Assembly (NCBI GenBank): GCA_028278335.1
Contig: JANQEN010000139.1
Coordinates: forward strand, 1-44,809
DNA from: Chitinivibrionales bacterium
Lineage (GTDB): Bacteria; Fibrobacterota; Chitinivibrionia; Chitinivibrionales; JANQEN01
Reading direction: 5' to 3'
DNA: 44,809 bases
The notes beneath the pieces are model-generated. The model did no database searches. It had not been told where the DNA came from and saw only the letters and a program-made list of their open reading frames with translations. This document shows, piece by piece, positions 17,129 to 26,182 of the stretch. The stretch's first letter is position 1; the number at the start of each line of letters is the position of its first letter. Made by a program: the position numbers and the translations under genes.

Positions 17129-18005
17129 TTTATATACCCCATACTTGCAGATTTAATGGTGATGACTTTTTAGGATTGTTCACATATAACAAATTTGCCT
17201 ATTTCATTTATTGAGCAATGACATCTAAGAATTGAAAGGATTCTCTCTGCTCTCCATTCAGAAATAAGTTATGATATTCCAAACATCAAGTCATATTTTA
17301 ACCCAGATGACACAGTAGGGGTAGATGCAGAAGTGCAAGGGTATGATTTAGTAAGACGTGAAGGTTTTGAAGGGCATATCTACAAGGAGATATAGCCGAA
17401 AAGCCTGAACGTCTTAAGGAGCATAGGATTACAGGCTACTTCCCAAGCGTACACCCGGTCAAAGTCGTAGTATATTTCTGCGCTAATTCCTATTGCATGA
17501 TCTGGGTTTATTGTACCTGAGGATCTTATACCCGGAGAATATCACGCCGAGGTTCGAGCACTTTTTGGAAAGGAAATCCGCAAGGGAGTTTTTGAAGAAG
17601 TAATAAGGGTGGTTTAGTAGATCATTAGAGAAATACTAATTTGCTACAACCCAAAAAATGAGTGCGTAAAGTAGAAGATTGCTGCTGATTAAAAAAGAGT
17701 GTAATAGTGTCATGTTGTTTTCCCATTACATTGTTTTTATATCCATTAATAATATGATGCAAAGGATATGCCAATTGAAAATCCAAAGAGTTATTGGGGA
17801 TTTCTCATTTTCCTACATAAAATTATGTCTCTATTAAGGTATATTTACCGATTATCACCATTTTGTAGCTATGCTATTCAATTAAAGGGGAAAATATTTG
17901 CACATTAATGGGAACTATTTTAAAATGGAGATGTCTAAAAAGTGTACAAGAAATAAATAATCCCTATGCTTTTGTTGATATATTTTGAGAAAAAGGAGTG
18001 TTTTT
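17129..18005. other. 877-bp region with a decayed gene
   Basis: The divergent promoters of the two flanking unknown genes should lie here. Positions 17231-17617 carry a degraded coding sequence, listed separately. The rest is AT-rich without an open frame or clear RNA structure; just before 18006 is the AAGGAG ribosome site of the next gene. Confidence 0.6.
17231..17617 (+). pseudogene. Decayed gene of unidentified family
   Basis: Protein-like stretches appear in different frames on the plus strand, in a consistent order. First comes IERILSALHSEISYD and NPDDTVGVDAEVQGYD, ending at a stop near 17395. Next, in another frame, come DIAEKPERLKEHRITGYF and SVHPVKVVV. Last comes EDLIPGEYHAEVRALFGKE, with KGVFEEVIRVV to a TAG at 17617. 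The pattern suggests one gene broken by at least two frameshifts. GC content is a little higher than in the flanks. I do not recognise the family, and the start of the original gene is not visible. Confidence 0.5.
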
Positions 18006-18533
18006 ATGAAAAACAATATGATCGCTTTTTTAATGTTCCTCTTGGTGTCTCTTTTATTGGCAGCACCCACCAAAGCTCCTGATAAAACTGGATCTGAAAA
18101 AGATGAAAATCCGGTTGGTATTAGTTTTATTCCAGAGATGGATTTTATTGCTGAGGTTGATAGCTGGACATTGGCTGATACAGGAAAGGATGTATATGCA
18201 AAGGACCTAAAAGCTGCTCTACACAATTGGGAAAGTATCAAGGATTGGACAGCATCAAAGATTACTCCACCTTTGGTTCGATCTCTTTCTCGATGGGCTA
18301 AAAAGGAGATGACTGTATACAAAAAGGCCCCCACTCTCTCTAAAAAGATCACTCTTACTCCAGTAAGAAAAAGCAATCAGGATAAAAAGCTTCTCTTTGA
18401 GGCAACTCTGGACACCTTACCAACCCACAGTTCATTAGTAACTCGATGGTTAAAACTCTATCTACTCTACGACCAAATGACAGAAAAAATTGTCACGGTC
18501 ACCATTACGATTCGTGGGGAGATTTTAGAGTAG
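18006..18533 (+). CDS. Small exported protein of unknown function
   Basis: The ATG at 18006 follows AAGGAG at good spacing and begins a classic signal peptide (MKNNMIAFLMFLLVSLLLAAP), so the longer reading from 17985 is rejected. The mature part, about 155 residues, has a short region with SWTLADTGKDVYAKD and several basic segments, and ends in beta-like strands (KIVTVTITIRGEILE). It has no recognised domain. It stands alone, convergent with the VIT-domain gene that is terminated by the hairpin at 18540-18576. Confidence 0.72.
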   Translation: MKNNMIAFLMFLLVSLLLAAPTKAPDKTGSEKDENPVGISFIPEMDFIAEVDSWTLADTGKDVYAKDLKAALHNWESIKDWTASKITPPLVRSLSRWAKKEMTVYKKAPTLSKKITLTPVRKSNQDKKLLFEATLDTLPTHSSLVTRWLKLYLLYDQMTEKIVTVTITIRGEILE

Positions 18534-18539
18534 ATCTAC

Positions 18540-18576
18540 AAAAAAAACGACTCCATCCGATTGTTGGATGAAGTCG
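18540..18576 (-). terminator. Rho-independent terminator of the VIT-domain gene
   Basis: On the minus strand, CGACTTCATCC and GGATGGAGTCG form an 11-bp stem with one mismatch and a 7-base loop, followed by eight U residues. It lies 42 bp after the stop of the minus-strand gene at 18618. On the plus strand there is no T tract after the hairpin, so it mainly serves the minus-strand gene. Confidence 0.85.
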
Positions 18577-18617
18577 CACCACCATTCCAAGGCCTTACTT
18601 ACTATTCTGGCCAAATA

Positions 18618-20774
18618 TTAGATGAGATTAAGCTTCATAACCTGATTGTAATTTCCATAATTGATTTTCATAATATAGGTACCAAGAGAAACTGGATTCC
18701 CACGGAAGTCCTTTCTATCCCAAATAATTCTACCCTTTTGTCCAAGGCTCTGTAGTGAAATTCGCCTTATCACTTGCCCTCGCATATTATAGATTTCTAT
18801 AGCTCCCCTATTTGCAATACTACCTTTAGGCAGTGAATAGGTAATCACAACTTGGTGTGCTTTTACTTGAGCAACAAAGGCTTTTAATGGACTCATATTT
18901 CGTGCTAGATTAATAGGTGTATTAAGACCCTGTTCATCAAAACAATTTTCACAAGCAACTATGGTATCATTCGGTTCTAAGCAGAGAAAAGAGGTGTATT
19001 TCGAAAGAACACGGTTCTTGGTACTTACGCTAATCACCTCGTTTACAACATGGTTTGAAACAGGTTTACGTTCCAATTCACTAATATAGAACCCATACCA
19101 AAACTGTCGTAGTGTTGTATCACAATTATCAAGGTTTCCAAAGGGGATGGTGAGAGTATCCTTATTAAAGGTGCCATCCAATTTATAAAATGTTTGCAAA
19201 CTAATATCACCGGTACCATTACATTTTCCAAATTGGGTGATAATATCACTGTTATAAAGGATCTCTTTAACAGGGTTTAGTGCGTAAGTCCCATAAGTCC
19301 ACCCTTGAGCCATGTCTACGCGCATGGAAAAGTCAGTTAAGGGGTGGCCAGTCGTGTTAATACACTCTTTAAAAAGTGATGCAACTCCCTGTGAAAGATA
19401 ATTTTGATAGGTAACATAACTCCCACTATACTTTCTTGTTAGATTGATATAAAGATATTCACTATTATACCACCAACGATTGTTAAAATATTGTGAAGCA
19501 TATTTTCTATCACAGAGTTCAATACAATGAATTTTCACAACAGGGGGAATATTGTTTTCAATATCCTTAATTAAGGCATTTGCTCGCTCAGCAACACTAA
19601 ACTGAGTATTACTCGTTATTAAGATCACCTCTTTAATAGTCGGATCCTTTTTAAGTTCATTCTGAATGTGAGAAAAGGCTGTTGGTAAATTAGAGTAGTC
19701 CTGGACAAGGTCAACACTTAATGAAAGTCGGCGGAGAGTAGCCTCATCATTCGCAGAAACAAAGGTTGGATTGAGTAGTTGCGGATTAATGCCAGAAAAG
19801 AGAACATTAAAGGATTCCTTTGGTCCTAAGCAGCTTTGAATTGTTTGACTTAATGAAGTTAGAAGTGATTTTTTATCTATCGTTGTCTTAGTGTTATCGT
19901 AATCAACAACATAGAGTTGTTTTCGACCTATTATGAGATCCTTACCTAATGTTGGTTTAGCTGCCATCTGAAAAAAGGATTCCTGCGTTGAAGTTGTGTG
20001 AATAGCAAAGAAATAGCCTTTAGCAAGGACATTCCGATAGGTCAACTGTGGCAAACTTTTCGCCGCACTACAGGCAACATTAAGTCCCCAATATTTCCCA
20101 TAGAGAGGATCCTCTCGAAGTTCACCACTAATAGGTGGATGATTATCTACTTCTGGTATTGGAAACTGTCCATAGGGTTTTACAATAAGTTTTAGTTTAC
20201 TAGGAAGCGTTCTTGACTTTTTTAGAAAGTCAAATCCAGGAAGAGGTACCACAATATCATTTCCCACAATAGTATTGGGCAAAAGATAGGTTAGTTTTAT
20301 CCGTCTAATACCCTTCTCCAATAAAGGGTAAATTCTCAACTCATAGCGAGTTTCACTCTTTTTATATATGATTGAAGGATCTTTTTTCTGGGCAATTATA
20401 CCATTGTAAATATTTTGTGCAGTCCATTTATCCATAATAATTCCCTGCATAATATCGTCACCCACCCAAAGCCACAAATCTGTCACTACAGCACCCTTAG
20501 GTAGTTCAAACTCTGACACAACCTCAAGACTGTCACCATCCCGACCATAATAGGTATTACCCCGTTCTGAAATGGTAAGATAGCATCCTACTTCACTAAA
20601 CAATCCCTTTGGTTTGACACTCATGGTTACCTCTTCTATAGTCGCCATATATTGGCGCCAGGAACCATGGGGATCATGTACATATAGTTTAGAATAGGCC
20701 AGTACTTGATTGACACAGGCAAGCATAAGGGATGCAACGAGTATACCGCTTCTTACATTACGGAAAAGAGCCAT
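18618..20774 (-). CDS. Exported VIT-domain protein with degenerate VWA region and T9SS-like tail
   Basis: The 718-residue protein follows AGGAGG and has a signal peptide (ILVASLMLACVNQVLAY). Residues about 40-170 match a vault/inter-alpha-trypsin (VIT) domain: EVTMSVKPKG, VVSEFELPKGAVV, the 'A-x-x-I-Y' segment TAQNIYNGIIAQKKDP, and YELRIYPL. VIT proteins normally carry a VWA domain next; here the expected MIDAS at about 291-295 reads D-Y-D-N-T instead of D-x-S-x-S, so metal binding is probably altered. The tail (AIEIYNMRGQVIRRI, then GRIIWDRKDFRG, then LGTYIMKINY) is a T9SS/FlgD-like sorting domain. It is transcribed alone or after DsbD, 179 bp away. A surface or adhesion role is inferred. 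Confidence 0.82.
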   Translation of the reverse strand: MALFRNVRSGILVASLMLACVNQVLAYSKLYVHDPHGSWRQYMATIEEVTMSVKPKGLFSEVGCYLTISERGNTYYGRDGDSLEVVSEFELPKGAVVTDLWLWVGDDIMQGIIMDKWTAQNIYNGIIAQKKDPSIIYKKSETRYELRIYPLLEKGIRRIKLTYLLPNTIVGNDIVVPLPGFDFLKKSRTLPSKLKLIVKPYGQFPIPEVDNHPPISGELREDPLYGKYWGLNVACSAAKSLPQLTYRNVLAKGYFFAIHTTSTQESFFQMAAKPTLGKDLIIGRKQLYVVDYDNTKTTIDKKSLLTSLSQTIQSCLGPKESFNVLFSGINPQLLNPTFVSANDEATLRRLSLSVDLVQDYSNLPTAFSHIQNELKKDPTIKEVILITSNTQFSVAERANALIKDIENNIPPVVKIHCIELCDRKYASQYFNNRWWYNSEYLYINLTRKYSGSYVTYQNYLSQGVASLFKECINTTGHPLTDFSMRVDMAQGWTYGTYALNPVKEILYNSDIITQFGKCNGTGDISLQTFYKLDGTFNKDTLTIPFGNLDNCDTTLRQFWYGFYISELERKPVSNHVVNEVISVSTKNRVLSKYTSFLCLEPNDTIVACENCFDEQGLNTPINLARNMSPLKAFVAQVKAHQVVITYSLPKGSIANRGAIEIYNMRGQVIRRISLQSLGQKGRIIWDRKDFRGNPVSLGTYIMKINYGNYNQVMKLNLI

Positions 20775-20875
20775 GATAACCTCCTATAATTTAAGTGTAA
20801 TTCATACCGTTATTTAAATTATACCTAAATATTTAATAGGATATTTCAAGGAACTCTTCTAAAAATGCAGTTTCT

Positions 20876-20892
20876 GTTTTCTGTCAGAAAAC
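20876..20892. promoter_or_regulatory. 17-bp palindrome upstream of the VIT gene
   Basis: GTTTTCTGTCAGAAAAC is a perfect inverted repeat around a single central base, about 100 bp upstream of the VIT gene start and after the DsbD stop. It may be an operator or a weak hairpin at the end of the DsbD transcript; there is no strong U tract. Confidence 0.3.
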
Positions 20893-20900
20893 ACCGGTGT

Positions 20901-20918
20901 TATACTGTTTCTCAAAAG
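20901..20918 (-). repeat. Isolated end of the MITE-like repeat
   Basis: TATACTGTTTCTCAAAAG is identical to the terminal inverted repeat of the complete copy at 40562-40579, but the sequence diverges right after it and no second end is found within about 100 bp. It is probably a deletion remnant of a former insertion. Confidence 0.6.
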
Positions 20919-20953
20919 GATTGTAACAGAGAGTTTGAATGGCTCTTCTAGCT

Positions 20954-22843
20954 CTATTCAATCTGTGACAAGATATTCACTAACCTCTTTTTTCTAACAA
21001 TATCTCTTAAAATAATAGGATTCCTGTGGTCATTTCCTGGAAATATTGCAAAGAAGGGCACACTGCGGGAGCCAAGATGGTGAAGTAACGATTCAGCAAT
21101 GGTGTTCTCCTTTGTAAGGTCTGCCTTGAGCGCTACAATATTCTTCTTTTTCAAGAGCGCCGAAACCTCCCTAGTGTGATAAGCTGTCACCTTATTGAAT
21201 TGACAATTCATACACCAATTAGCAGTAAAATCAATCACCACGGATCTCTTTGCTTCATGGGCTTGCTGTAATTTATCTACAGAGAATTCTTGCCATAATG
21301 CAGCAGATTTCTTGTCACCAGAACCATGCTCAGCTGATAATAGTGGGTAGAGTATATTAAAACTGGCATGAATACCCACTCCTGCAATACAAAGCATAAT
21401 CAAGCCAGTGATCAACCTCTTTTGTATAGTAGAACCAAAGGGTGCGAATCGTCCATAGAGCATCACCGAAAAAGCAAGAACCGTACAGAGGATAATGGTG
21501 GGAAGAACCATATCCTTGGGTAGACCCATCATCAGGTAGATGGCAAATCCAAAGAGCAAAAATCCCATGAGGTGTTTAAAATCAGCCATCCATGCCCCAG
21601 GCTTAGGAATAAGCTTCATCAATCGCGAGGAGGAAGAGAAAAGCACATAGGGAAAGGCCATGCCTAAACCAATTGAACCAAAGACCATATAAATAACCAG
21701 TGGGGATTGTAAGAGGGTCCAAGCCAGGGTTGCTCCTAAAAGAGGTCCGCTGCAGGGTGTGGCCAAAATTGTCGTGAACATACCTTTGATAAAATCATCC
21801 AGATAGTTCTTTCCTTTACCCCGCTTTTGCTCTATTTCAGCTACTTTGTTAGGCACCAATATGATAAAAACATCGAACATTCCTAAGGCAAAAACAAATA
21901 TAATAGAGATAATTGCAACGAGCATTTTTGGCTCTTGAAACTGCTCTCCCCAGGAGAGTCCTGCAAAAGCGGCAAAGGAGGCTAATATTAAGAAGAGTGA
22001 AACCATACCTCCTGCAAAGGCAAGACTTCTTAGTACAGCGTGTTTCTTTGTGCCCTCTGAACCTTCGGAAAAGGAGAGTATTTTAATACCTAATACTGGC
22101 AGCACACAGGGCATAGCATTGAGGATAATACCAGCAATAAAGGCAAGAACCAATGCTAATAAAATATTAAACTGAAAGGTGCTCTCCTTGGGTGTATAAT
22201 TCCATTGCGATGCAATTTCATCGGGATTAAGAGCCAGTTGCCCCAGATCCAATAGCGGCTTTTCGGTGCTAATCGAAATATTGTCGATTCCAGCACCCTT
22301 TGTAAAGGTCATCACCTCTGTGGTGAGCAACTGCTTTTTGATTTTCTTATCATATGAAAAGGGAGCTCCCTTACTACTCTCTGAAGAGAGCGTAATTGAC
22401 AGAGGGATTTCTTTTGCAAATGGTACACAGGCCTTATCACAAATCAAGGCATCAAAAACAAGAGTATCTTTAATGACAGAATCATTATTATGAGTAATGG
22501 TACCTAATAGAAAGAAGGTGGCACTCTTTTCGTATGCCCAGACCCAATCACCCATTTGGGGATAGAATTTTTTAGCCGGACTTTTTCGTGCTTCCCACCA
22601 TTCAACTCCCCGATTTGTGGAGACTTGCAGCTTCAAGGGTTTCCCAATTCCCGGTCCTAGGGGATTACTATATAAATGAAAGGCTTCAGGGAGCTGACAT
22701 TGGAGCGCCAGAATAATGGTGTCACCCTGAGTGTAGTGCTCTTTGCTATAGGACACATCAATAGATACTTCGGGAGCAGCAAAGAGACGAGCAATGAAGA
22801 AGCAACATAGGATTAAACAGAGATGGGCATTTATTTTATTCAT
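20954..22843 (-). CDS. dsbD: Thiol:disulfide interchange protein DsbD
   Basis: The 629-residue protein carries electrons from cytoplasmic thioredoxin across the inner membrane to periplasmic thiol proteins. All three DsbD modules are visible. First is an N-terminal periplasmic domain after the signal peptide, with a Cys pair C135/C139 in LICDKACVPF. Second is a CcdA-like membrane domain with about eight helices and its Cys residues C246 (AMPCVLPVLG) and C364 (TPCSGPLLG). Third is a C-terminal thioredoxin-like domain with WCMNC (C544/C547) in VIDFTANWCMNC. Length and order agree with the family. It is the only clear periplasmic redox gene here and could serve Cys-containing exported proteins nearby. 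The start lacks a strong ribosome site, but the signal peptide supports it. Confidence 0.93.
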   Translation of the reverse strand: MNKINAHLCLILCCFFIARLFAAPEVSIDVSYSKEHYTQGDTIILALQCQLPEAFHLYSNPLGPGIGKPLKLQVSTNRGVEWWEARKSPAKKFYPQMGDWVWAYEKSATFFLLGTITHNNDSVIKDTLVFDALICDKACVPFAKEIPLSITLSSESSKGAPFSYDKKIKKQLLTTEVMTFTKGAGIDNISISTEKPLLDLGQLALNPDEIASQWNYTPKESTFQFNILLALVLAFIAGIILNAMPCVLPVLGIKILSFSEGSEGTKKHAVLRSLAFAGGMVSLFLILASFAAFAGLSWGEQFQEPKMLVAIISIIFVFALGMFDVFIILVPNKVAEIEQKRGKGKNYLDDFIKGMFTTILATPCSGPLLGATLAWTLLQSPLVIYMVFGSIGLGMAFPYVLFSSSSRLMKLIPKPGAWMADFKHLMGFLLFGFAIYLMMGLPKDMVLPTIILCTVLAFSVMLYGRFAPFGSTIQKRLITGLIMLCIAGVGIHASFNILYPLLSAEHGSGDKKSAALWQEFSVDKLQQAHEAKRSVVIDFTANWCMNCQFNKVTAYHTREVSALLKKKNIVALKADLTKENTIAESLLHHLGSRSVPFFAIFPGNDHRNPIILRDIVRKKRLVNILSQIE

Positions 22844-22983
22844 AGATTATTTCAATGCAACATGCAACGTTCTAATAAAGTATGAGATTTAATACGCCGC
22901 GTACCTTTGCTTAGCACAGGCTAAACACATATGAGAAATGGTCCTAATTCCAGATTCTTTCACAGGTCAAAGTTCTATTAGCG

Positions 22984-23934
22984 CTAATCATCGCTGACAA
23001 AATCACCCTCTTCAATTTTTCGCATGAGGGCGCGCTGGCGAAGTCGTGATATATAGGAAGCTGTGACTATGATGAAAACTACCATCACAAAGATACTAAA
23101 GAAAATAAAGGCCTTAACCATTCGGGGAGAGGCAAAGGGAGATGTCTTCTCATCTTTTTCTGTGTTCTTTTTTTCGGTAACATTACTGGCGACAGCTTTT
23201 TTTTGAGGAGTCGTTTTTGGTCGTTCTGCAGCAGCAGTCACTTGTGTGTCTGGTTGACTAACTGGCTGTTCTGGTGCAGGTGCACCCTTTGGTACATAAA
23301 GGGTGATTCGCTTTACACCGGGTATATCCAAAGAGAGTCGTTCGAATTCTGACACATTATTCCAATGGTTGGAGTAAAAGCTTTTTTTACCAAGTTTAAT
23401 TAAAAAAGGCTCGCTTGATTTTGAGGCAATTTCATGAAATGAATCCCAAAGGTCAATTTTTGCAACCATGGCACCAACAAAATACTTCCGTTTTTTAATA
23501 ACCGGTCTACACCAGAATAGATAATACCGCCCAGTTTCCTGAATCTTGACTATACCAAAGTAATTTTCTCTCTTCTCCTTTACTGCTTGGAACCACCGTT
23601 GGTCACTGATCTTTCTAAAGTTTCTTTCCGGTGTTTTTCCTCGAATGACCTCACTAATTATTACTCCCTTAGAATTTGTTTGCAATAAAGAATACATTGA
23701 CTGATGCTGCTTTAGTGTTGACACAAAGTAACGATCCATTCCTGTTAACCTGGTCTTTTGCAGTGCCTGCCCCTTTGAAATTCTTTCAAAGCTTTCTATC
23801 ATTTCGGAAAAATATGACTCAATTTCCTCTTTTTGTTGACTAGCAGAGCTCTCTACAGTCATAAGAGAAATCATAAGCAAAACCAGTGAACCAACAGCTT
23901 TCCAATAAGATTTCCTTTTACTCATCTTAATCAT
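22984..23934 (-). CDS. Cache-like sensor protein with C-terminal membrane anchor
   Basis: The 316-residue protein starts after GGGAGG. A signal or anchor helix (SLVLLMISLMTVES) is followed by a segment, about residues 35-205, like PDC/Cache sensor domains: SMYSLLQTNSKGVIIS, then RWFQAVKEKRENYFG, then YYLFWCRPVIKKRKYFVGAMVAKID. These are the strands and turn that usually bind small ligands in chemoreceptors and histidine kinases. A Pro/Lys/Thr-rich linker follows, then one helix near 274-296, then about 20 cytoplasmic residues. There is no kinase, methyl-accepting, GGDEF or other output domain, so signalling must use a partner or the protein has another role. The domain call rests on pattern only. 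Confidence 0.68.
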   Translation of the reverse strand: MIKMSKRKSYWKAVGSLVLLMISLMTVESSASQQKEEIESYFSEMIESFERISKGQALQKTRLTGMDRYFVSTLKQHQSMYSLLQTNSKGVIISEVIRGKTPERNFRKISDQRWFQAVKEKRENYFGIVKIQETGRYYLFWCRPVIKKRKYFVGAMVAKIDLWDSFHEIASKSSEPFLIKLGKKSFYSNHWNNVSEFERLSLDIPGVKRITLYVPKGAPAPEQPVSQPDTQVTAAAERPKTTPQKKAVASNVTEKKNTEKDEKTSPFASPRMVKAFIFFSIFVMVVFIIVTASYISRLRQRALMRKIEEGDFVSDD

Positions 23935-24116
23935 GTAATCCTCCCAAATTCTAAATTCAAGGGCACCATTTCTCCCTAGGGGTAGTTCTTATAAATTATC
24001 TATTATATTCATAGTATGCGCAAATAGTTCTTCCCTTTTTACCCAAACCTGGCATCACAAAAATCGGGAACCATTTATGCTCAAAACAATAGCTCAATAG
24101 CGAGTATCCTGCATCG

Positions 24117-24377
24117 TTACTCAGAAGCGATGTTCGATTCATGTACGTGAAAATGCTTTTCAAAAAGCTCCTGTGCCTGTTTAGACCCTTCTTCAGTAAC
24201 ATAGACTGATTTTGCTTTACCTTTGGGATTCCCAATATACCCCTTTTCGTAAAGACGATTCATGGTGTCCCAATCAAATCCTTTCCAGGCTCTTGTTCCC
24301 ATCTGACGCTCTTTCCACATAACCAAGTACATCAAAGCTAATGTCATTTCATCAATCGCATCTTTATTGATCTGCAT
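24117..24377 (-). CDS. DUF6429 family protein
   Basis: The 86-residue protein carries the family's conserved core: IDEMTLALMYL near the N-terminus, then RAWKGFDWDTMNRLYEKGYI, then KAKSVYVTEEG and a LFEKHF helix. These strings are what I recall for DUF6429, a small family with a winged-helix-like pattern and no known function. It is full length. The gene sits alone between the Cache-like gene and the ABC operon. Members are widespread and often scattered, so horizontal transfer is possible. Confidence 0.85.
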   Translation of the reverse strand: MQINKDAIDEMTLALMYLVMWKERQMGTRAWKGFDWDTMNRLYEKGYIGNPKGKAKSVYVTEEGSKQAQELFEKHFHVHESNIASE

Positions 24378-24679
24378 ACAACACTCCCTCTTACAGTAAT
24401 AGGTTTCTAACCTGAGTTATAATCCCAGGTAGTTCATACCTGCTTTCATGGGAATTGCCAAATCACTGCTAGTGCCGCAGGGTGTCTCTGATACATTGCT
24501 CAGTGCTTAATAAGCACGTTTTTTTTGCTAAAATAATAAGATTATCTGCCGGTTCCATTAAAAATCAAACCAATTACAATATACATTGCGCAAGCTTCTG
24601 TTGTCTTCTGAGGCCTTGTCAGGCTAAAGGATTCTATGCCTGAATATAGCACCAACTACAATGCACCTACTTGCATAAG
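24378..24679. other. 302-bp intergenic region with an orphan plus-strand terminator
   Basis: This separates the end of the ABC operon from the DUF6429 gene. The promoter of the latter should be here. On the plus strand there is a TATAAT at 24418-24423, a small AGGTA/TACCT hairpin near 24427-24441 and a terminator-like hairpin at 24503-24526, with no plus-strand gene to explain it. Confidence 0.45.
24503..24526 (+). terminator. Orphan intrinsic-terminator-like hairpin
   Basis: GTGCTT (24503-24508) pairs with AAGCAC (24512-24517) around a short loop, and a run of eight T follows after one G. It faces the plus strand, while all neighbouring genes are on the minus strand, so it may end a small RNA starting near 24430. 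Confidence 0.45.
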
Positions 24680-26182
24680 TTATTTGACTTGTGATAAATA
24701 GTATACCTGATCAGTATTAATTAATGTATCAAAGATTTCTTCATTGTGCGATATAATCAAAAAGGCACTTCCCTGTTTTCTTTTCTCCTCTAAAAGTGCC
24801 AAGACCTTTTTAATACTAACAAAATCGAGCCCATTGAGCGGTTCATCAAGGATGGTAAGATCGGTATTCATAACAAGTGTTCGTAATAGATTCAAACGCT
24901 GCTTTTGCCCACCGCTTAAAAAGGCGACCCTCTTGTTTATAAAAGAATCAGAGAGCTCTCCATCAAAAAGCTCTTGAAGTCGTTTTTTAATTTTGGATGA
25001 ATCCTTCATACCTTTAATGGGCAATCCTTTAAACGTTTCTTTAACCTTAGCCTGAAGGTTAAGTGCCTCATCAGCATGTTGAAACACCATCCCAGTCTTT
25101 TTTCCCCAAAGCTTGGTATACCAAAATGACCGCGGTGTGTTTTCGTCTATACTGTATTTATCTAAGTCCATTGAAAATTTCTGTGGTCTATAGAGACCCA
25201 TAATGATTTTTGCCAAGGTGGTCTTACCTATACCACTGGGAGCTTTTAAGTAGACCATTTCTCCCTGCCGTATCTCTAGATCAACGGGCATGGTACGTCC
25301 TCGATCACGATGGATTTGAAGGGAACGATCAAATATGGAAAACGACGATTTAACCTTCAGCACCTGTTTAGAGGTTGTTTGGGCCACTTCTCGTTGACCG
25401 GTTTCATAGAGCCAGTGTAGGTACTCTTTTGTAGAAAAGTCATTAAGGACAACCTGATGTTCCTTTTTACGGGAGAGTTCCTTAAAGTGAACCTTGTCAA
25501 GAAGATGACGGTAGCTTTTGTAAATCTCGCTGATAATCGAATAGTCATGAGTAATAATCATGACCGTGAAGGGTTGCCGTTCAAAGGCTGTAAAGAGAAG
25601 CTTTAAAAAGAGATTTCGGTAGTTGTCATCAAGACTACCGGTTGGTTCGTCAAAGACAAAGAAGTTTGCTCCAGCTTTTTTAGACTGTTCTAAAAGAAAA
25701 CTGATTTTTTTGAACGCCATGGCTAAAAGAACCCGTTGTTTCTCGCCCCCACTGGGTCGATAGGGTTTCGGGAATATGTCAATAATAGAGCGTATATGCG
25801 CATCATCTTTTGTCTGCCAAAGGTATTGCAGGATCTCTGTATCAAACTTCTTTTCTGCAAGGGAACCTTCGGTCATTTGATGGGAAATCTTCATTAAGGG
25901 GTTGAGATGTGAAGAGGGCTCCTGAAAAACAAAAAAACTATTCTGTTGAATTTCCTTTGTCCATGCCTTTGCGCAATGCTTTCCATAGGGTTGCCTATCT
26001 ACGATGATAGCCAATGCATCTTGATCCAAAATACCGTAGACTGCTTTTGACAAAAGCGACTTACCGATTCCGGACTCACCAAAGAGAAAGGTGACTTCCC
26101 CATCATGGTACCCAAAGCGATCAATTGATACAATTGGTCGGTCCTGGGCTCGAATATCTACAGAAAAGCTCTTCTCGGTCAT
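24680..26182 (-). CDS. ABC transporter double ATP-binding protein (peptide/oligopeptide type)
   Basis: This 500-residue protein contains two complete ATPase domains, as in fused DppD-DppF-type proteins. Domain 1 has Walker A GESGIGKS near residue 35, Q-loop FVFQEPSS, signature PSGGEKQR, Walker B FFVFDEPTGSLDD and H-loop ITHD. Domain 2 has Walker A APSGIGKTT near residue 310, Q-loop MVFQHADEALN, signature LSGGQKQR, Walker B LTILDEPLNGLD and H-loop IISHNEE. All catalytic motifs are intact, so both sites should hydrolyse ATP. It overlaps the upstream permease gene by 4 bp and is the last gene of the operon. The substrate is probably a peptide or similar, judged only from the binding-protein family. 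Confidence 0.92.
   Translation of the reverse strand: MTEKSFSVDIRAQDRPIVSIDRFGYHDGEVTFLFGESGIGKSLLSKAVYGILDQDALAIIVDRQPYGKHCAKAWTKEIQQNSFFVFQEPSSHLNPLMKISHQMTEGSLAEKKFDTEILQYLWQTKDDAHIRSIIDIFPKPYRPSGGEKQRVLLAMAFKKISFLLEQSKKAGANFFVFDEPTGSLDDNYRNLFLKLLFTAFERQPFTVMIITHDYSIISEIYKSYRHLLDKVHFKELSRKKEHQVVLNDFSTKEYLHWLYETGQREVAQTTSKQVLKVKSSFSIFDRSLQIHRDRGRTMPVDLEIRQGEMVYLKAPSGIGKTTLAKIIMGLYRPQKFSMDLDKYSIDENTPRSFWYTKLWGKKTGMVFQHADEALNLQAKVKETFKGLPIKGMKDSSKIKKRLQELFDGELSDSFINKRVAFLSGGQKQRLNLLRTLVMNTDLTILDEPLNGLDFVSIKKVLALLEEKRKQGSAFLIISHNEEIFDTLINTDQVYYLSQVK

Noticed and set aside
17550..17565. GGTTCGAGC, a T-loop-like string
   Set aside because: No acceptor, D-arm or anticodon stem can be built around it; it lies inside the decayed gene.
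23996..24235. 79-codon minus-strand frame overlapping the DUF6429 gene
   Set aside because: More than 110 bp overlap the well-supported DUF6429 gene in another frame, and no family or ribosome site supports it.
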